NCBI RefSeq assembly: GCF_000284035.1
Contig: NC_016887.1
Location: forward strand, 62,001-126,000
DNA length: 64,000 nt
Direction of reading: 5' to 3'
Source: Nocardia cyriacigeorgica GUH-2
GTDB taxonomy: Bacteria; Actinomycetota; Actinomycetes; Mycobacteriales; Mycobacteriaceae
Shown here: one piece after another, positions 17,201-27,881 of the stretch
Layout: each line of letters opens with the position of its first letter
Numbering within the stretch: position 1 is the first letter of the stretch
Notes under the pieces: generated by a model
What the model saw: the letters and a program-made list of their open reading frames with translations, nothing else
Database searches by the model: none
Told to the model about the DNA's origin: nothing
Translations under genes and position numbers: made by a program

Positions 17201-17644
17201 ATCGGCGATGAAGGTCAGGACGTTGTCGAGCACCCAGGTCACCAGGTAGATGACCAGCAACCACCATGCGATGCGTTTACGCCCGGCCGTCGCGGCCGCC
17301 AGCAGTCCGACCACCAGCGCCCACACCAGGCTGGTGTCGGGGGCGTCGAAGTAGTAGTCGTCGATGTAGTGGCGGGGTGCGTGGGTGAGGTAGCGCAGTG
17401 CGGGCGACAGGCTCCACAGCAGACAGGCCACCGCGAACACACCGAGCACCAGCCCGGTGTAATGCGGGACCTCGGACAGCCGCCCGCGCCCACGATGCGG
17501 TACCGGCGCAGCGGGTCTGCTCGCGGATAGCTCGGTGGTCGTGCGTAGGTCGTCTGGCGCGGAAGTCACCGATCCAGTGTGACCGTTGGGGTGGATTTGC
17601 CGGTCGTTTGTCACGGCGTGTTCGCGACCCCTTTGCGACGTCAC
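14246..17644 (-). CDS. lysX: Bifunctional lysylphosphatidylglycerol synthase / lysyl-tRNA synthetase LysX
   Basis: An 1132-residue fusion. Residues about 60-270 contain multiple transmembrane helices, about 270-600 the MprF-type DUF2156 aminoacyl-transfer domain ([31 protein letters not shown]), about 680-780 an OB fold ([18 protein letters not shown]) and about 790-1130 a class II LysRS catalytic domain ([44 protein letters not shown]). The synthetase makes Lys-tRNA and the membrane part transfers Lys to phosphatidylglycerol, raising resistance to cationic peptides, as for mycobacterial LysX. The length matches M. tuberculosis LysX (about 1170). The exact start is uncertain; a GTG at 17614 is an alternative. 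Confidence 0.95.
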   Translation of the reverse strand: MTSQRGREHAVTNDRQIHPNGHTGSVTSAPDDLRTTTELSASRPAAPVPHRGRGRLSEVPHYTGLVLGVFAVACLLWSLSPALRYLTHAPRHYIDDYYFDAPDTSLVWALVVGLLAAATAGRKRIAWWLLVIYLVTWVLDNVLTFIADRDVHALVAAVVHVAVIGVLIAAWPEFYTRVRRGAGRKALLALVGGAALGCLLGWGLVEMFPGSLPAGAQRPLWAVYRVTGAILVENEQFDGSPHHFVNFLLGLFGAVALLSAFMVLLRSQRADNAMTGLDESALRGLLARSDVEDSLGYFATRRDKAVVFAPSGKAAITYRVELGVCLASGDPIGIKEAWPQAIDAWLRLADQFGWAPAVMGASELGATAYRRAGLSVLRLGDEAVLDTRNFSLAGAEMKPVRQAVNRLRRQGMGVRIRRHSDIPADEFRQIVARAEAWRDTENERGFSMALGRLGDPLDGDCLLVEAVDSDDRVLAMLSMVPWGRTGVSLELMRRDPLGPNGVMELMISQLALTSDQYGITRISLNFAVFRSVFEEGGRIGAGPILRAWRGVLLFFSRWWQLEALYRSNVKYQPIWVPRFFLFEERRQLPRVAMASGLAEGFLPRFGAEPDPATHTGRHSAVPPAITGLHADGSPPEPPESEAELQLARRPEQVRVRMNKLDRLAATGIDAYPVAYPPTHTVAAARRSPRGTTVRVCGRLLRIRDYGGVVFAVVRDWSDDIQLVLDRERLGAKRCAEFNEFFDLGDLIEVSGRIGRSRRGELSLLVADWRMLGKCLHPLPDKWKGLADPEARVRQRYVDMMINPETRDVLAKRSAVVRSLRDSLTDWGYIEVETPILQQVHGGANATPFRTHIDAYDLDLYLRIAPELYLKRLCVGGVEKVFELGRTFRNEGVDFSHNPEFTILEAYEAHSDYERMMHLCRQLIQNAALAANGAMVAMRPKGDGTFEAVDISGEWPVKTVHGAISQAIGTEITPRTDVTRLRELCDANAIPYQHAWDAGQIVLEMYEHLVEDRTAEPTFYIDFPTSVSPLTRSHRRIAGVAERWDLVAWGVELGTAYSELTDPVEQRRRLTEQSMLAAGGDPEAMELDEDFLQALEHAMPPTGGLGMGVDRIVMLITGRSIRETLPFPLVKPR

Positions 17645-17717
17645 AGAAATGGCCGAACAGTGCCGGATGCTGGGCCGCTGCGGTGTCCGGCGGCCCGGGG
17701 GAGTAAGTATTTAGATC

Positions 17718-17936
17718 ATGTCGGAACCAGTCGATGTGCCGATCGATGACGATGCCATTCGGCTCGGCCAGTTTCTCAAATTGGCCAATCTGATCGATTC
17801 CGGTTCGGAAGCCAAGACGGTGATCGCCGCGGGTCTGGTGCGGGTGAACGACGAGGTCGAACTACGACGCGGACGGCAGTTGCACGTCGGCGATGTGGTC
17901 GCCCTCGCCGGTCACCAGGCACGGGTCGCGGGGTAA
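17718..17936 (+). CDS. S4-domain RNA-binding protein (YbcJ-like)
   Basis: A 72-residue protein that is almost entirely one S4 domain: IRLGQFLKLANLIDSGSEAK, then VIAAGLVRVNDEVELRRGRQ and LHVGDVVAL. Free-standing S4 proteins of the YbcJ/YaaA group bind structured RNA, likely rRNA or tRNA. It is divergent from lysX, with which it shares a 73-bp intergenic promoter region; a link with translation is plausible but unproven. Confidence 0.88.
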   Translation: MSEPVDVPIDDDAIRLGQFLKLANLIDSGSEAKTVIAAGLVRVNDEVELRRGRQLHVGDVVALAGHQARVAG

Positions 17937-17945
17937 CCGAGTCTT

Positions 17946-18434
17946 TCAGTCCTCGGCGCGCACCACGACGCCGTCGTGATCGCTGTAGAGCATGTCGCCG
18001 GGGACGAAGGTGACCCCGCCGAACTCCACCGGCACGTCCTTGTCGCCGGAGCCGGTCTGGGTGCTCTTGCGCGGGTTGGTGCCCAGCGCCTTGATGCCGA
18101 TGTCGAGGGTGCGCAGGATCGCCGAATCGCGCACCGCGCCGTTGACGATGACGCCGGCCCAGCCGTTGTCCACGCCGCGCCCGGCGATGATGTCGCCGAC
18201 CAGGGCGGTGTGCACGCTGGCGCCGCCGTCCACGACGAGCACCTTGCCCTCGCCCGGTTCGCTCAGCGTCTGCTTGACCAGCAGATTGTCCTGGAAGCAG
18301 CGGATGGTGGTGATCCGGCCGGAGAATGCCGCGCGGCCGCCGAACTGGATGAATTGGGTATCACAGCTGCGAATCTCGGGGCCGATCTCGTCGGCCAGGT
18401 CCGCGGTTGCCACAACATCTGTCGGTTCGGTCAT
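17946..18434 (-). CDS. rraA: RraA family protein (RraA-like / HMG aldolase fold)
   Basis: A 162-residue protein with the RraA fold. The signature [20 protein letters not shown] (nucleic-acid/metal pocket region) and [14 protein letters not shown] with Arg-Asp are present, followed by [13 protein letters not shown] and [14 protein letters not shown]. RraA inhibits RNase E in E. coli; many homologues are instead 4-hydroxy-4-methyl-2-oxoglutarate or oxaloacetate decarboxylating aldolases that use the same GxxR-D residues and a divalent metal. Which activity applies here is not decidable. It ends 9 bp from the convergent S4 gene. Confidence 0.9.
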   Translation of the reverse strand: MTEPTDVVATADLADEIGPEIRSCDTQFIQFGGRAAFSGRITTIRCFQDNLLVKQTLSEPGEGKVLVVDGGASVHTALVGDIIAGRGVDNGWAGVIVNGAVRDSAILRTLDIGIKALGTNPRKSTQTGSGDKDVPVEFGGVTFVPGDMLYSDHDGVVVRAED

Positions 18435-18516
18435 GGCCCTCAGCTTAAAGGTGGCCGAGTTTCACCCCGAACGGACCGCTCGGTCTGGAGCCGGTTCGTT
18501 CCAGGGGGCATGACAG

Positions 18517-18882
18517 TTATCGGTGTCCGTAGCGCAGTTCGTACATCTCGCGATCGTGCTCGGAGATCTTGCCGTGATCGACCAGGCCCGGATCGAGCCC
18601 GTGCTGCACCAGCCGGTACCGGCGCCACACATAGCTGAGCGCGACGGTGAAGATGATCAGCGGCACGATCATCATCACGATCAGCCCGATTTTGAGCGGC
18701 AGCGGCCCGGGGAACAGCAGCACCAGCGCGAAGAACGGGATGATCGGCCCGATGAACCTGACGAGGTAGCGTTCCATGGCCCCGTGCCCGACCAGGTCGT
18801 GGATCACCCACTCGTGCAGGTCCGCGGGGAGTTCGCGGCCCAGATCATAGGCGATGCGCTGCCTGAAGGTGGGTTTCTTCAT
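18517..18882 (-). CDS. DUF5313 membrane protein
   Basis: A 121-residue protein beginning KKPTFRQRIAYDLGRELPAD and LHEWVIHDLVGHGAMERYL, both typical of DUF5313 in Nocardia and mycobacteria. Two transmembrane helices follow (IGPIIPFFALVLLFPG and IGLIVMMIVPLIIFTVALS), then a charged C-terminus. Function unknown. It stands alone with 130 bp upstream. Confidence 0.85.
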   Translation of the reverse strand: MKKPTFRQRIAYDLGRELPADLHEWVIHDLVGHGAMERYLVRFIGPIIPFFALVLLFPGPLPLKIGLIVMMIVPLIIFTVALSYVWRRYRLVQHGLDPGLVDHGKISEHDREMYELRYGHR

Positions 18883-19013
18883 GCCTCAAGGCTATGCCTG
18901 TGGGTGAAGTCACCGCCAGGGGTGAAAAGCGGGTTTGTGCAGGCAATTCATAATTCCCGACCGGCTCGTTCGGCGGGTCGGCCGCGTCTGATACGCGACC
19001 GACCGGCCGGCGT

Positions 19014-19487
19014 TCATTCGGTGCCGTTGGCGGCGTCGCGGGTGCGGTGGAATTCTTCGATCTGCTTGGTGAGGTTCTCGGTGCTGTGCTTGACCGCGAT
19101 CTTCACGAACGGCTCGATGGTCTTGCCGAGCGCCTTCCCGGCCAGCCCGCCGCCGACCCGGTAATCGACGATGGCGTCGACGGTGCATTTCTCGGCGCCC
19201 TTGGCGTGGAACAGGAAGGTCGACTCGACCTCGAAACCCTTGATCGACTTCACGCCGATGGCGAAGTTCTCTTCCCAGCGCACGATTTCGATCCTGGAAT
19301 TCAGCGACACCGGACCGAGCTTGATATGGCCGTCGAAGGTCGCACCGAGACCTTCGGTCTGCGTACCCACCGGCGTGAACTCTTCGACCTCGCGCAGAAA
19401 GCGCGGCAGGTTGCGGTAATCGTTCACGTAGGCGAATGCGGTCGCGGCCGAGGCGTCGCAGTCGGCGACGATCTTCACTTCGGTCAT
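19014..19487 (-). CDS. SRPBCC/START-like ligand-binding protein
   Basis: A 157-residue SRPBCC fold protein: TEVKIVADCDASAATAFAYV, RNLPRFLREVEEFTPVG, then alternating strands and a final long helix (AVKHSTENLTKQIEEFHRTR). Such proteins resemble polyketide cyclases and dehydrases and bind hydrophobic ligands. No catalytic residues stand out. It precedes copD on the same strand by 34 bp in the transcriptional sense downstream, so cotranscription with the copper operon is possible. Confidence 0.85.
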   Translation of the reverse strand: MTEVKIVADCDASAATAFAYVNDYRNLPRFLREVEEFTPVGTQTEGLGATFDGHIKLGPVSLNSRIEIVRWEENFAIGVKSIKGFEVESTFLFHAKGAEKCTVDAIVDYRVGGGLAGKALGKTIEPFVKIAVKHSTENLTKQIEEFHRTRDAANGTE

Positions 19488-19521
19488 GGCGCAACTGTAA
19501 CCGGGGGTTCGCGTCGTTCCG

Positions 19522-20448
19522 TCATGCCGTGACCGCCAGCGTCGCCGCCAGTCCGAACGCCGACGCCATCACCACCACCTCGACGGTGGCGCGGCGCAGC
19601 GAGGCCGCGGCGCTCATCCGGTGCTCGGCGGCCCGGCCCACCCAGTCACGGCGCCACCACCAGCCGAGCGCCAGCAGCACGGCCAGGATCAGTGTTTTGG
19701 CCAGCAGCACTCGCCCGTACCCGGTCTGCACCAGCGGCCCGAGACCGCCGACCCGGACCAATCCGTTCACCAGACCCGTCACCGCGACGACCGCCACCAG
19801 CGGCAGCGCCACCGCGGAATAGCGCGGCAACGCCCGCGCCCACTCACCGCGCGACCGCACCACCAGCGCCAGCCCGATCAGCAGGCCGAGCCAGGCACCC
19901 GCGGCCAGGGCGTGCACCGCCGCCAGCACCGAGCCGAACGGTTGTTGCGACATGTGCCCGGTGATCGGCCGCAGCGTCAACGCCACCGCGGCGAAGACCA
20001 GCACCAGATCCGGCGACGCGGTCTCCGGACGCCGGAACGCCAACGCCGCATAACAGGCGATGGCGCCGGTGCCGAGCAGGATCGCGATACCGACCTGGCC
20101 GCCGCTGAGTTCGGTGAGGAAGGTGCCGAACCGCCCGGCGTCCAACGCACCGACCGGTACCCCGACGACGTCGGCGGCCTCGAACACCAGCACCACGAAC
20201 TCGGTGCCGCACCAGATCCCGGCGATCACCGCCAGCAACCGCCAGGGCGGGACCAACCGCTGCTGTATCCGCGGCAGCGCCGCCAATCCGAGCACCGTGG
20301 CCCCGGCCAGATCGGCGAGCACGCGCACCGCGCTCTCGGCGGTGACCGCGGTCAGCGCCCAGGCCGCCAGCACACCGAGCAGCCCGGACGGGACGACCAG
20401 CAGCAGCGCCGGACGGCGGTCGCGGCCGCCGGTCGTCCGATCGATCAC
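19522..20448 (-). CDS. copD: CopD-family copper membrane protein
   Basis: A 308-residue polytopic membrane protein with about eight or nine hydrophobic helices. The CopD domain (about 150-300) includes GHMSQQPFGSVLAAVHALAAGAWLGLLIGLA, with the His residues of the family, and GYGRVLLAKTLILAVLLALG. CopD works with periplasmic CopC in copper import or delivery. The gene overlaps copC by 4 bp, and ycnI-copC-copD form one minus-strand operon. Confidence 0.88.
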   Translation of the reverse strand: MIDRTTGGRDRRPALLLVVPSGLLGVLAAWALTAVTAESAVRVLADLAGATVLGLAALPRIQQRLVPPWRLLAVIAGIWCGTEFVVLVFEAADVVGVPVGALDAGRFGTFLTELSGGQVGIAILLGTGAIACYAALAFRRPETASPDLVLVFAAVALTLRPITGHMSQQPFGSVLAAVHALAAGAWLGLLIGLALVVRSRGEWARALPRYSAVALPLVAVVAVTGLVNGLVRVGGLGPLVQTGYGRVLLAKTLILAVLLALGWWWRRDWVGRAAEHRMSAAASLRRATVEVVVMASAFGLAATLAVTA

Positions 20449-21008
20449 CGGCCGCTCTTACCGCTGCCCTTGCCGAACAGGCCCGTCCCGAACAACGCGA
20501 AGGCCAGTCCGCCGCCGAACAGCACGATCGCGCCGACGATGAACACCCAGATCGGGATGCCGCCGGAATCGCCTTCGCCGGCGTCCGCCGCACCCAGTGC
20601 GGGACCGGGGGTTCCGTTGCCCGGGGTGGTGAGGGTGAAGGTGAGTTTGCCCTCCACCGGGTGGCCGTCGGCGGAGGTGACCCGGTAGCCCACCCGGTAG
20701 GTGCCGGCCGGTCCGAGCTCGCCCACCGCGACGCTCACCGTCTTCCCGTCGACCACCGGATCGCCCTTGGACCACAGGTGGTCATCGGGGCCGACGACGG
20801 TCAGCGAGGGGAAGTTGGGCTGCAGGTTCTCGTTGAATGTGATGGTGACCCGCTCGGGTCCGGCGTCGAGAGTGGCACCGTCCTCGGGGGAGGTGCCGAC
20901 CACCGCCGAATGCGCAGCGGCCGGCCCGGCGACGGTGGCGCCGACGCCCAGACACAACGCACCGGCGAGCAGGGCGAGCAGCAGCGCGCGCAGGTTCCGG
21001 CCGGTCAT
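20445..21008 (-). CDS. copC: CopC-domain copper-binding protein, membrane-anchored
   Basis: A 187-residue protein. The signal peptide ends at GPAAAHSAVV, so the mature protein starts near His, the Cu(II)-binding N-terminal His of CopC. The CopC beta-barrel follows (VTITFNENLQPNFPSLTVV, GTYRVGYRVTSADGHPVEG with Asp-x-His), then a Gly/Pro linker and a C-terminal transmembrane helix (IPIWVFIVGAIVLFGGGLAF). It should hold copper on the outer face and hand it to CopD, whose gene overlaps it. Confidence 0.92.
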   Translation of the reverse strand: MTGRNLRALLLALLAGALCLGVGATVAGPAAAHSAVVGTSPEDGATLDAGPERVTITFNENLQPNFPSLTVVGPDDHLWSKGDPVVDGKTVSVAVGELGPAGTYRVGYRVTSADGHPVEGKLTFTLTTPGNGTPGPALGAADAGEGDSGGIPIWVFIVGAIVLFGGGLAFALFGTGLFGKGSGKSGR

Positions 21009-21685
21009 GACTGCCGTCCCCGGATGACCGAGCCGACGCCGAGGCCGAGCCCGAGCAGCCCCGCGGCCAGACCGAGACCGCCGAGCCAGCGCGCGGTGGT
21101 ATCGGTGCCGGAATCATCGGATTCGGCTGCCGCGCTCTGCGTTTCCCCGCTCTGGTTCTCGCTGTCCACGCCGTGCGTGCCGTGTCCGTCGCCGGTGGCG
21201 GCGGCCAGGCTGAGCGTCGGGGCGGGGTTGGCGACCAGGCCCTGGTCAGCCGGCTGATTCCAGTCGACGACCTTGCCGTCGCTGTAGGTCTGCTTGGTCG
21301 GGAAGCTCACCGAATCCTGTTGCGGCAGTGGGCCGAGCGCCACCGCGAACTGCTGGAACTGGCCGGGGCCGACGCCCGGGTTGCCCGGGTCGGCGGTCCA
21401 GGTCACCGCGGTGACCTGGGATTTGTCATTGCGATCGACCTTGGCCGTCCAGCCGGGGATCGGCTCGGTCATGGCGACCGCCAGATTCGGCACGGTGACG
21501 GTGATCGCGGTGGTGGCGGCGGTGTCGGACTCGGTCGGTACCCGGAAGGTGGCCACTGCCATGGAGCCTTGCTTCGCGCCGGGCGCGTCGACGGTGACGT
21601 GGGCGTTCGCGACACCGCTCGCCAGCGCGAGCAGCCCGCCACCGAGCGCCACCGTGCACAGGGCACGCGAAATGAACGTCTTCAT
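21005..21685 (-). CDS. ycnI: YcnI-type (DUF1775) copper-associated membrane protein
   Basis: A 226-residue protein. The signal peptide ends ASGVANAHVTVDAPG; the mature N-terminal His is the Cu(II) ligand known from YcnI. The DUF1775 domain spans about residues 30-165 (ATFRVPTESDTAATTAITVT, PIPGWTAKVDR, WNQPAD). A His/Ser-rich linker (GDGHGTHG) leads to a C-terminal transmembrane helix. It heads the ycnI-copC-copD operon, with a 4-bp overlap into copC. A Trp in the GWTAKV region also matches the copper-binding motif of the family. Confidence 0.92.
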   Translation of the reverse strand: MKTFISRALCTVALGGGLLALASGVANAHVTVDAPGAKQGSMAVATFRVPTESDTAATTAITVTVPNLAVAMTEPIPGWTAKVDRNDKSQVTAVTWTADPGNPGVGPGQFQQFAVALGPLPQQDSVSFPTKQTYSDGKVVDWNQPADQGLVANPAPTLSLAAATGDGHGTHGVDSENQSGETQSAAAESDDSGTDTTARWLGGLGLAAGLLGLGLGVGSVIRGRQS

Positions 21686-21721
21686 GAAGGTAATGCTTTC
21701 TCTCCGAGATGAATTGGTGCG

Positions 21722-22273
21722 TCAGGCCGGGCGCGCCGCCGGTGGGGCGCGCGGGCCGGCGGCACCGTTCGGAGAGCGGCCGAGCAGCTTCGACGTCGAG
21801 ACGCCGGCGTCGAGCGGCCGGTACAGCGCGGGCGTGCGGGGTGCCGCCACCGCGATCCGCAGCGCCGCCGATACCGCGCGATAGAGCCGTTCGGCGAGCG
21901 GGATCAGCGCGGCGCAGACGACGGTTGCGATGAAGTGCGCCAGCAACATCGGGCCCGACGGCAGATACCCGCCGAGCAGTTCACCGGCCAGCGGAGCGGT
22001 AGTCGACGAGGCGTGCTCGTGACCGTAGAGCCCGGTAAGGGCGAAATGCCCGGCTACCTGACCCGCGACCAGCAGGGCGAGCACCGGCCCGCGACCCATC
22101 GGCCGCAGCCCGGTGGCCAGGCCGGTCACGGCGGCGGCGATCAGAACCAGCGCCAGCTCCGCCGAGGACGGATACCCGCCACCGGCGAGCCCGTGCGCGG
22201 CCACCGCGAGCGCACCGGCCGACGCGCCGACCAGGAAGCCGCGCGGGCTACCGGAGGTCGGGCGTCGGTCCAT
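21722..22273 (-). CDS. Hydrophobic membrane protein upstream of copper operon
   Basis: A 183-residue membrane protein with about five helices (FLVGASAGALAVAAHGLAGG, LALVLIAAAVTGLATGL, GPVLALLVAGQVAGHFALTG, MLLAHFIATVVCAALIPLAE). His residues occur in or near helices (AHGLAGG, GHFAL, GHEHAS, AHFIAT), which would suit metal contact. It lies 36 bp upstream of ycnI in the same direction, so it probably belongs to the copper operon. No family name was recognised with certainty. Confidence 0.75.
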   Translation of the reverse strand: MDRRPTSGSPRGFLVGASAGALAVAAHGLAGGGYPSSAELALVLIAAAVTGLATGLRPMGRGPVLALLVAGQVAGHFALTGLYGHEHASSTTAPLAGELLGGYLPSGPMLLAHFIATVVCAALIPLAERLYRAVSAALRIAVAAPRTPALYRPLDAGVSTSKLLGRSPNGAAGPRAPPAARPA

Positions 22274-22286
22274 CGGAGCGGGTGGA

Positions 22287-22919
22287 TCAGCGCACGCCGA
22301 GGCGGGCCAGCACGTCGGATTCGATGCCGGTCAGTTCGGTGGCGATGGAGTTGTGCACGGCGCGGCGGCGCTGGGCGGGCATCTGGTCGGCGGTGCGCAC
22401 GGCGGCGGTGAGGGCTTCCAGGCGGTTGCGGGTGGCCGCGACGAATTTGTCGGCCTCGCCGTTGTTGCCGCCGACCTTGTCGAGCGCGGCCTCGGTATTG
22501 GCGATCCTGGCGTGCAGCCGGGCGCCGTGGCCGGTGTACTCACCGAGCTGTTCGACGCCGATGCCGAGCTGATGGGCCTTGCGGTTGTCGAGCTGACCGC
22601 GCACGAAGGTGGCCCCGCGGTAGGCCAGCGGGGCCAGCACCGGCACCAGGATCCGGGCCACGCCGATGTACTTCTTCACCTGACCCACGCTGAACGGATC
22701 GCGCTCGGCCTTGGCCGCGGCCTTCAGCGCCGCCTTCTCCTCCGCCTGCAGGGCGGCGATCTGGGCCTTGGCGACCTTCTTCTGGGTGCGGTTTTCCGCG
22801 CGACGCTGTTTGCGATCGTTCTTGGCGGCGAGCTTGGCCTCCAGGGCCGCCTTGTGCTTGAGGGCTTTCGCCTCGGCCCGGCGGCTCGGGCGCCGCTTAC
22901 GCTTCGTGAACAACCCCAT
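22287..22919 (-). CDS. Conserved coiled-coil protein (DUF6474-like)
   Basis: A 210-residue protein from ATG 22919 (MGLFTKRKRRPSRRAEAK). Residues 5-80 are a highly basic Lys/Arg/Ala coiled coil (KNDRKQRRAENRTQKKVAKA). The rest has the conserved FSVGQVKKYIGVARILVPVL, RGATFVRGQLDNRKA and LGEYTGHGARLHARI. This layout is seen in proteins of Nocardia and mycobacteria grouped as DUF6474. The basic coil suggests nucleic acid or membrane surface contact. An earlier in-frame start at 23003 lacks a ribosome binding site. Confidence 0.8.
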   Translation of the reverse strand: MGLFTKRKRRPSRRAEAKALKHKAALEAKLAAKNDRKQRRAENRTQKKVAKAQIAALQAEEKAALKAAAKAERDPFSVGQVKKYIGVARILVPVLAPLAYRGATFVRGQLDNRKAHQLGIGVEQLGEYTGHGARLHARIANTEAALDKVGGNNGEADKFVAATRNRLEALTAAVRTADQMPAQRRRAVHNSIATELTGIESDVLARLGVR

Positions 22920-23104
22920 CGATGGCCCTCCGTCATGCTGGTTCGCCCTGGCGGCTCGGCCCGTGAGGTGCCTGTCCGCCCATGTCACACGGTTTGCCGA
23001 CACCCTATCCGGTCGCGCCCGCTCGCTGCGAGGGCGCGGGTGCGAACAGCGGGGGCCGGGAGACGATTCGCGGTTGTGTCGGGGGTAGGGACCATACTGC
23101 TTAC

Positions 23105-24867
23105 GTGCATCCGGGCAGGGTCGATCGAGAGGGTCGCGAGTTGGACGAGGGAACCGAACAGGATCGGTCCGTCGCCGCCGCGCCCGCGTTTCTCGATGCC
23201 AGGGCGCTGATCGGGTGCAGGCACCGGCTCAATATGAACGCCGCCCAGCCCGAGCTGATCGCCGGCTTCCGCGAGGATCCGGGCGTTCAGCAGCGCCGCG
23301 AGGCCGCGGTCGCGCATCGGCAGCGGGTGCGCGACGCCCTGGTCGGCGCCCGCCCGGAACAGTGGGTGGTGATCGACCCCGAGCTGCGCGCGGCGGAGCG
23401 GGCCGAATCCACCATGCGCGCCTGCGCGGCCGGTGCGCTGTGCATCTGGGGCGGGCTGCTGCCGCAGGAACCCGATACCGGCCGCCGCGGCGGCGCGGAG
23501 ATCCTGCTGCGCGATCTGGACCGGGGCGGCTACATCCCGGTGATCGTGGTCAACCACAAGGTCACCGATCCCCGTCAGCCGGAACCGGCCGAATTCCACC
23601 CCACCACCTCCGATCTGTATCACTGGGATCCGCAGCCGGACCCGCATCGCAAGCTGCGTCAGCAGCCGCGCGATCAGCAGCGCCTGGCCCACCTCTACCG
23701 CATGCTGCAACGGCACGGCCTGGCCAGTCCGGCCGTGGTCGGCGGGGTGATCGGCTACCACTTCGACCGCATCCTGGTGCACGACCTCACCCAGATACTC
23801 GCCGATTACGACCGCCGCTACGCCGACCGGATCGCGGTGGTGCGCGGTGAGCTGCCCACGGTGCCGTCGAAGGTGCCCGAGTGCAGGCAGTGCCCGTGGT
23901 GGAATCGCGGCGGGGCCGACGGGCGCGGCTGCGAGGGCTGGTTGATCGACCACCGAGACGTCAGCCTGGTGGCGCCGGGCTCACGCGCCGACGTGCTGCG
24001 CGGGCACGGCGTGCAGACCATCGACGATCTGGCCGCCTGGTCCGGGCCCGAACCCGAGGACTGGCAGCACGGCCCGTTCGACGAAGCCGTGGTCACCGCG
24101 CGTGCCTGGATCGCCGGCGCGCCGCTGGTGCGCCGGTTCGACCAGGTGCGGGTGCGCCGCGCCGATGTGGAGGTCGACGTCGACCTGGAGAGCTTCCAGG
24201 AATTCGGCGCCTATCTGTGGGGCACCCTGCTCGACGGGGTGTACCGCCCGTTCGTCACCTGGGATCCGCTGCCCACCGAGGACGAGGGCCGCTCCTTCGG
24301 CGAATTCTGGACCTGGCTGATGCGGGTGCGCGCCGAGGCCGCCGCCGCAGGGAAAACCTTTGCCGCCTACTGCTATTCGCGCACCGCCGAGGACAAATGG
24401 CTCTACGAGTCGGCGCGCCGGTTCGCCGGGCAGCCGGGTGTGCCGACGGTCGAGCAGGTGCGCGCCTTCGTCGATTCGCCGCAGTGGGTCGACATGTTCC
24501 AGGCCGTCACCGAGCAGTTCATCTGCCCGAACGGCAAGGGCCTCAAGAAGATCGCGCCGGTGGCCGGCTTCGCCTGGCGCGACGCCGAGGCCAATGGTGA
24601 GGCCTCGATGAGTTGGTACCGGCTGGCGGTCGGCTACGACGGCGAACCCGATCTCACCCAGCGCACCCGGCTGCTGGAGTACAACGAAGACGACGTGCGC
24701 GCCACCATGGTGCTGCGCGAATGGATGTGCCCGCGGGTGCCCGGCCCGCATCGCGCCGAGCTGGAGGTCCCCGCGCTGTCCGATTTCGGCCAGGTGGCCG
24801 ACCTCGCGCAGGTGGGGGACCGCTCGCGGGCGTCGGAGGCGATCGGCGGCGGCGGTACCATTTCGGC

Positions 24868-24871
<4 letters not shown>
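23105..24871 (+). CDS. TM0106-type RecB-like nuclease with RNase H-like domain
   Basis: A 588-residue protein from GTG 23105. The N-terminal part (PAFLDARALIGCRHRLNMNA) and the region around GYIPVIVVNHKVTDPRQ match RecB-like nucleases of the TM0106 type. A Cys cluster (PECRQCPWWNRGGADGRGCEG) could hold a metal. The C-terminal half is RNase H/exonuclease-like: VDVDLESFQEFGAYLWGTLL with acidic residues, and a final YNEDDVRATMVLREWM. Predicted role: DNA or RNA processing or repair. It overlaps htpG by 4 bp (GTGA), so the two are probably cotranscribed. Confidence 0.85.
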
Positions 24872-26826
<1,955 letters not shown>

Positions 26827-26919
26827 GCCGCCGGCCGGGGTTCGAGGTGATCGGTCCCCGGCCCGCAGTTGATCTGTCGCCGGCGAGGGCGACCGATCGC
26901 TCGAGCGAGCTGACCGGAC

Positions 26920-26953
26920 GAGGGCGAGGACGGCACGCACCGTCCTCGCCCTC
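26920..26953. terminator. Terminator hairpin after htpG
   Basis: A perfect 14-bp inverted repeat (GAGGGCGAGGACGG at 26920-26933, complement at 26940-26953) with a 6-nt loop, about 95 bp downstream of the htpG stop. The rest of 26827-27117 holds no gene; it should include the promoter of the secreted protein that follows. Confidence 0.8.
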
Positions 26954-27117
26954 CGCGCAAACCTCCGGTTACCCAGTGCCGCTTGGGAAATGAACGCCGC
27001 GTGCCCGTTGGTAAGGGGTTAGGCGTCCCAGCTGTGTGCTGCTATGTGTAATAGCCCAGCGCGGACGTCGATTGATCCGGCTGGAGTGCGCAGCGCACTC
27101 CGGACAGGAGATCGACC

Positions 27118-27660
27118 ATGCCGACCACGATGTCACGCGGGCGCAGCATACGTCTCGCAGTCGCGCGGACCGCCGTGCTGGGAGCCGTCGCGCTGGCGCC
27201 CGCGGTGGCGGCGGCGTCCGCATATGCCACGCCGACCGACCCGACAACTACCGCGCCGACCACCACGACCGCGCCGACCACAACGGCGCCGGCACCGACC
27301 ACTGCGCCGACCACGACGGTGCCGACGACCACCACGTCGACGCCGGAGCACAAGCCGCCGAAGTCCTGCCCGGACGGCGGGTTCGATATGGGCACGGGTT
27401 GCCCACCGGCCCAGACCGACCCCTACGGTCCCGACGGATATGACGTGCACGGCTACGACCGCTTCGGCTATGACCGATCCGGTTACGACCGTTCGGGTTA
27501 CGACGCCTTCGGCCGGGACCGCTTCGGCTACGACCGCCGCGGCATCGGCCGTGACGGATACACCCGCGAGGGTTGCGCCGCCGACGGCAAGGATCGCCCC
27601 GATGCCGACCGCGCGGTGTGCGATCGGTGGCGGCGTCCGCCTACCGGCAGCGCGGGTTAG
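27118..27660 (+). CDS. Secreted protein with Thr/Pro linker and GYD repeats
   Basis: A 180-residue exported protein. Signal peptide with cleavage near SAYATPT; then about 40 residues of Thr/Pro/Ala (TTTAPTTT repeats), a likely glycosylated stalk; then SCPDGGFDMGTGCPP with two Cys; then tandem Tyr/Asp/Gly repeats of the form GYDRxGYDRSGYD (about residues 105-150), and a Cys pair near the end (EGCAADGKDR, RAVCDRW). The short repeats may bind divalent cations or self-assemble. A GACAGGAG ribosome binding site precedes ATG 27118. Function unknown. Confidence 0.75.
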   Translation: MPTTMSRGRSIRLAVARTAVLGAVALAPAVAAASAYATPTDPTTTAPTTTTAPTTTAPAPTTAPTTTVPTTTTSTPEHKPPKSCPDGGFDMGTGCPPAQTDPYGPDGYDVHGYDRFGYDRSGYDRSGYDAFGRDRFGYDRRGIGRDGYTREGCAADGKDRPDADRAVCDRWRRPPTGSAG

Positions 27661-27800
27661 GAGTTAGCGGCCTGCCGGGGCCGCGCCCCGCATGTCTCCG
27701 CTGCGCGCCCCGCCGCCTCCGCTGCAACACCGGAACGCCGGACACCGGCCGCGCTTCGGGCCCGATCCATCGACGCAGAACCGCTGCACGCGCACGCAAA

Positions 27801-27834
27801 ACGCCCGCCGACCCGCGGTGGGGCGGGCGGGCGT
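27801..27834. terminator. Terminator hairpin between convergent genes
   Basis: An inverted repeat (ACGCCCGCC at 27801-27809, complement at 27826-27834) with a GC-rich loop lies between the secreted protein gene and the convergent SDR gene. The rest of 27661-27881 has no gene. Confidence 0.55.
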
Positions 27835-27881
27835 CGAGTGCCGGGCAGCGCGGAACCCTGCCGGGCCGTGCTAGCGCGAAA

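Noticed and set aside
15608..17530. 640-codon open frame on the plus strand opposite lysX
   Set aside because: It is the antisense shadow of lysX in GC-rich DNA; the protein is low-complexity His/Arg/Gln/Gly-rich and has no domain or start signal.
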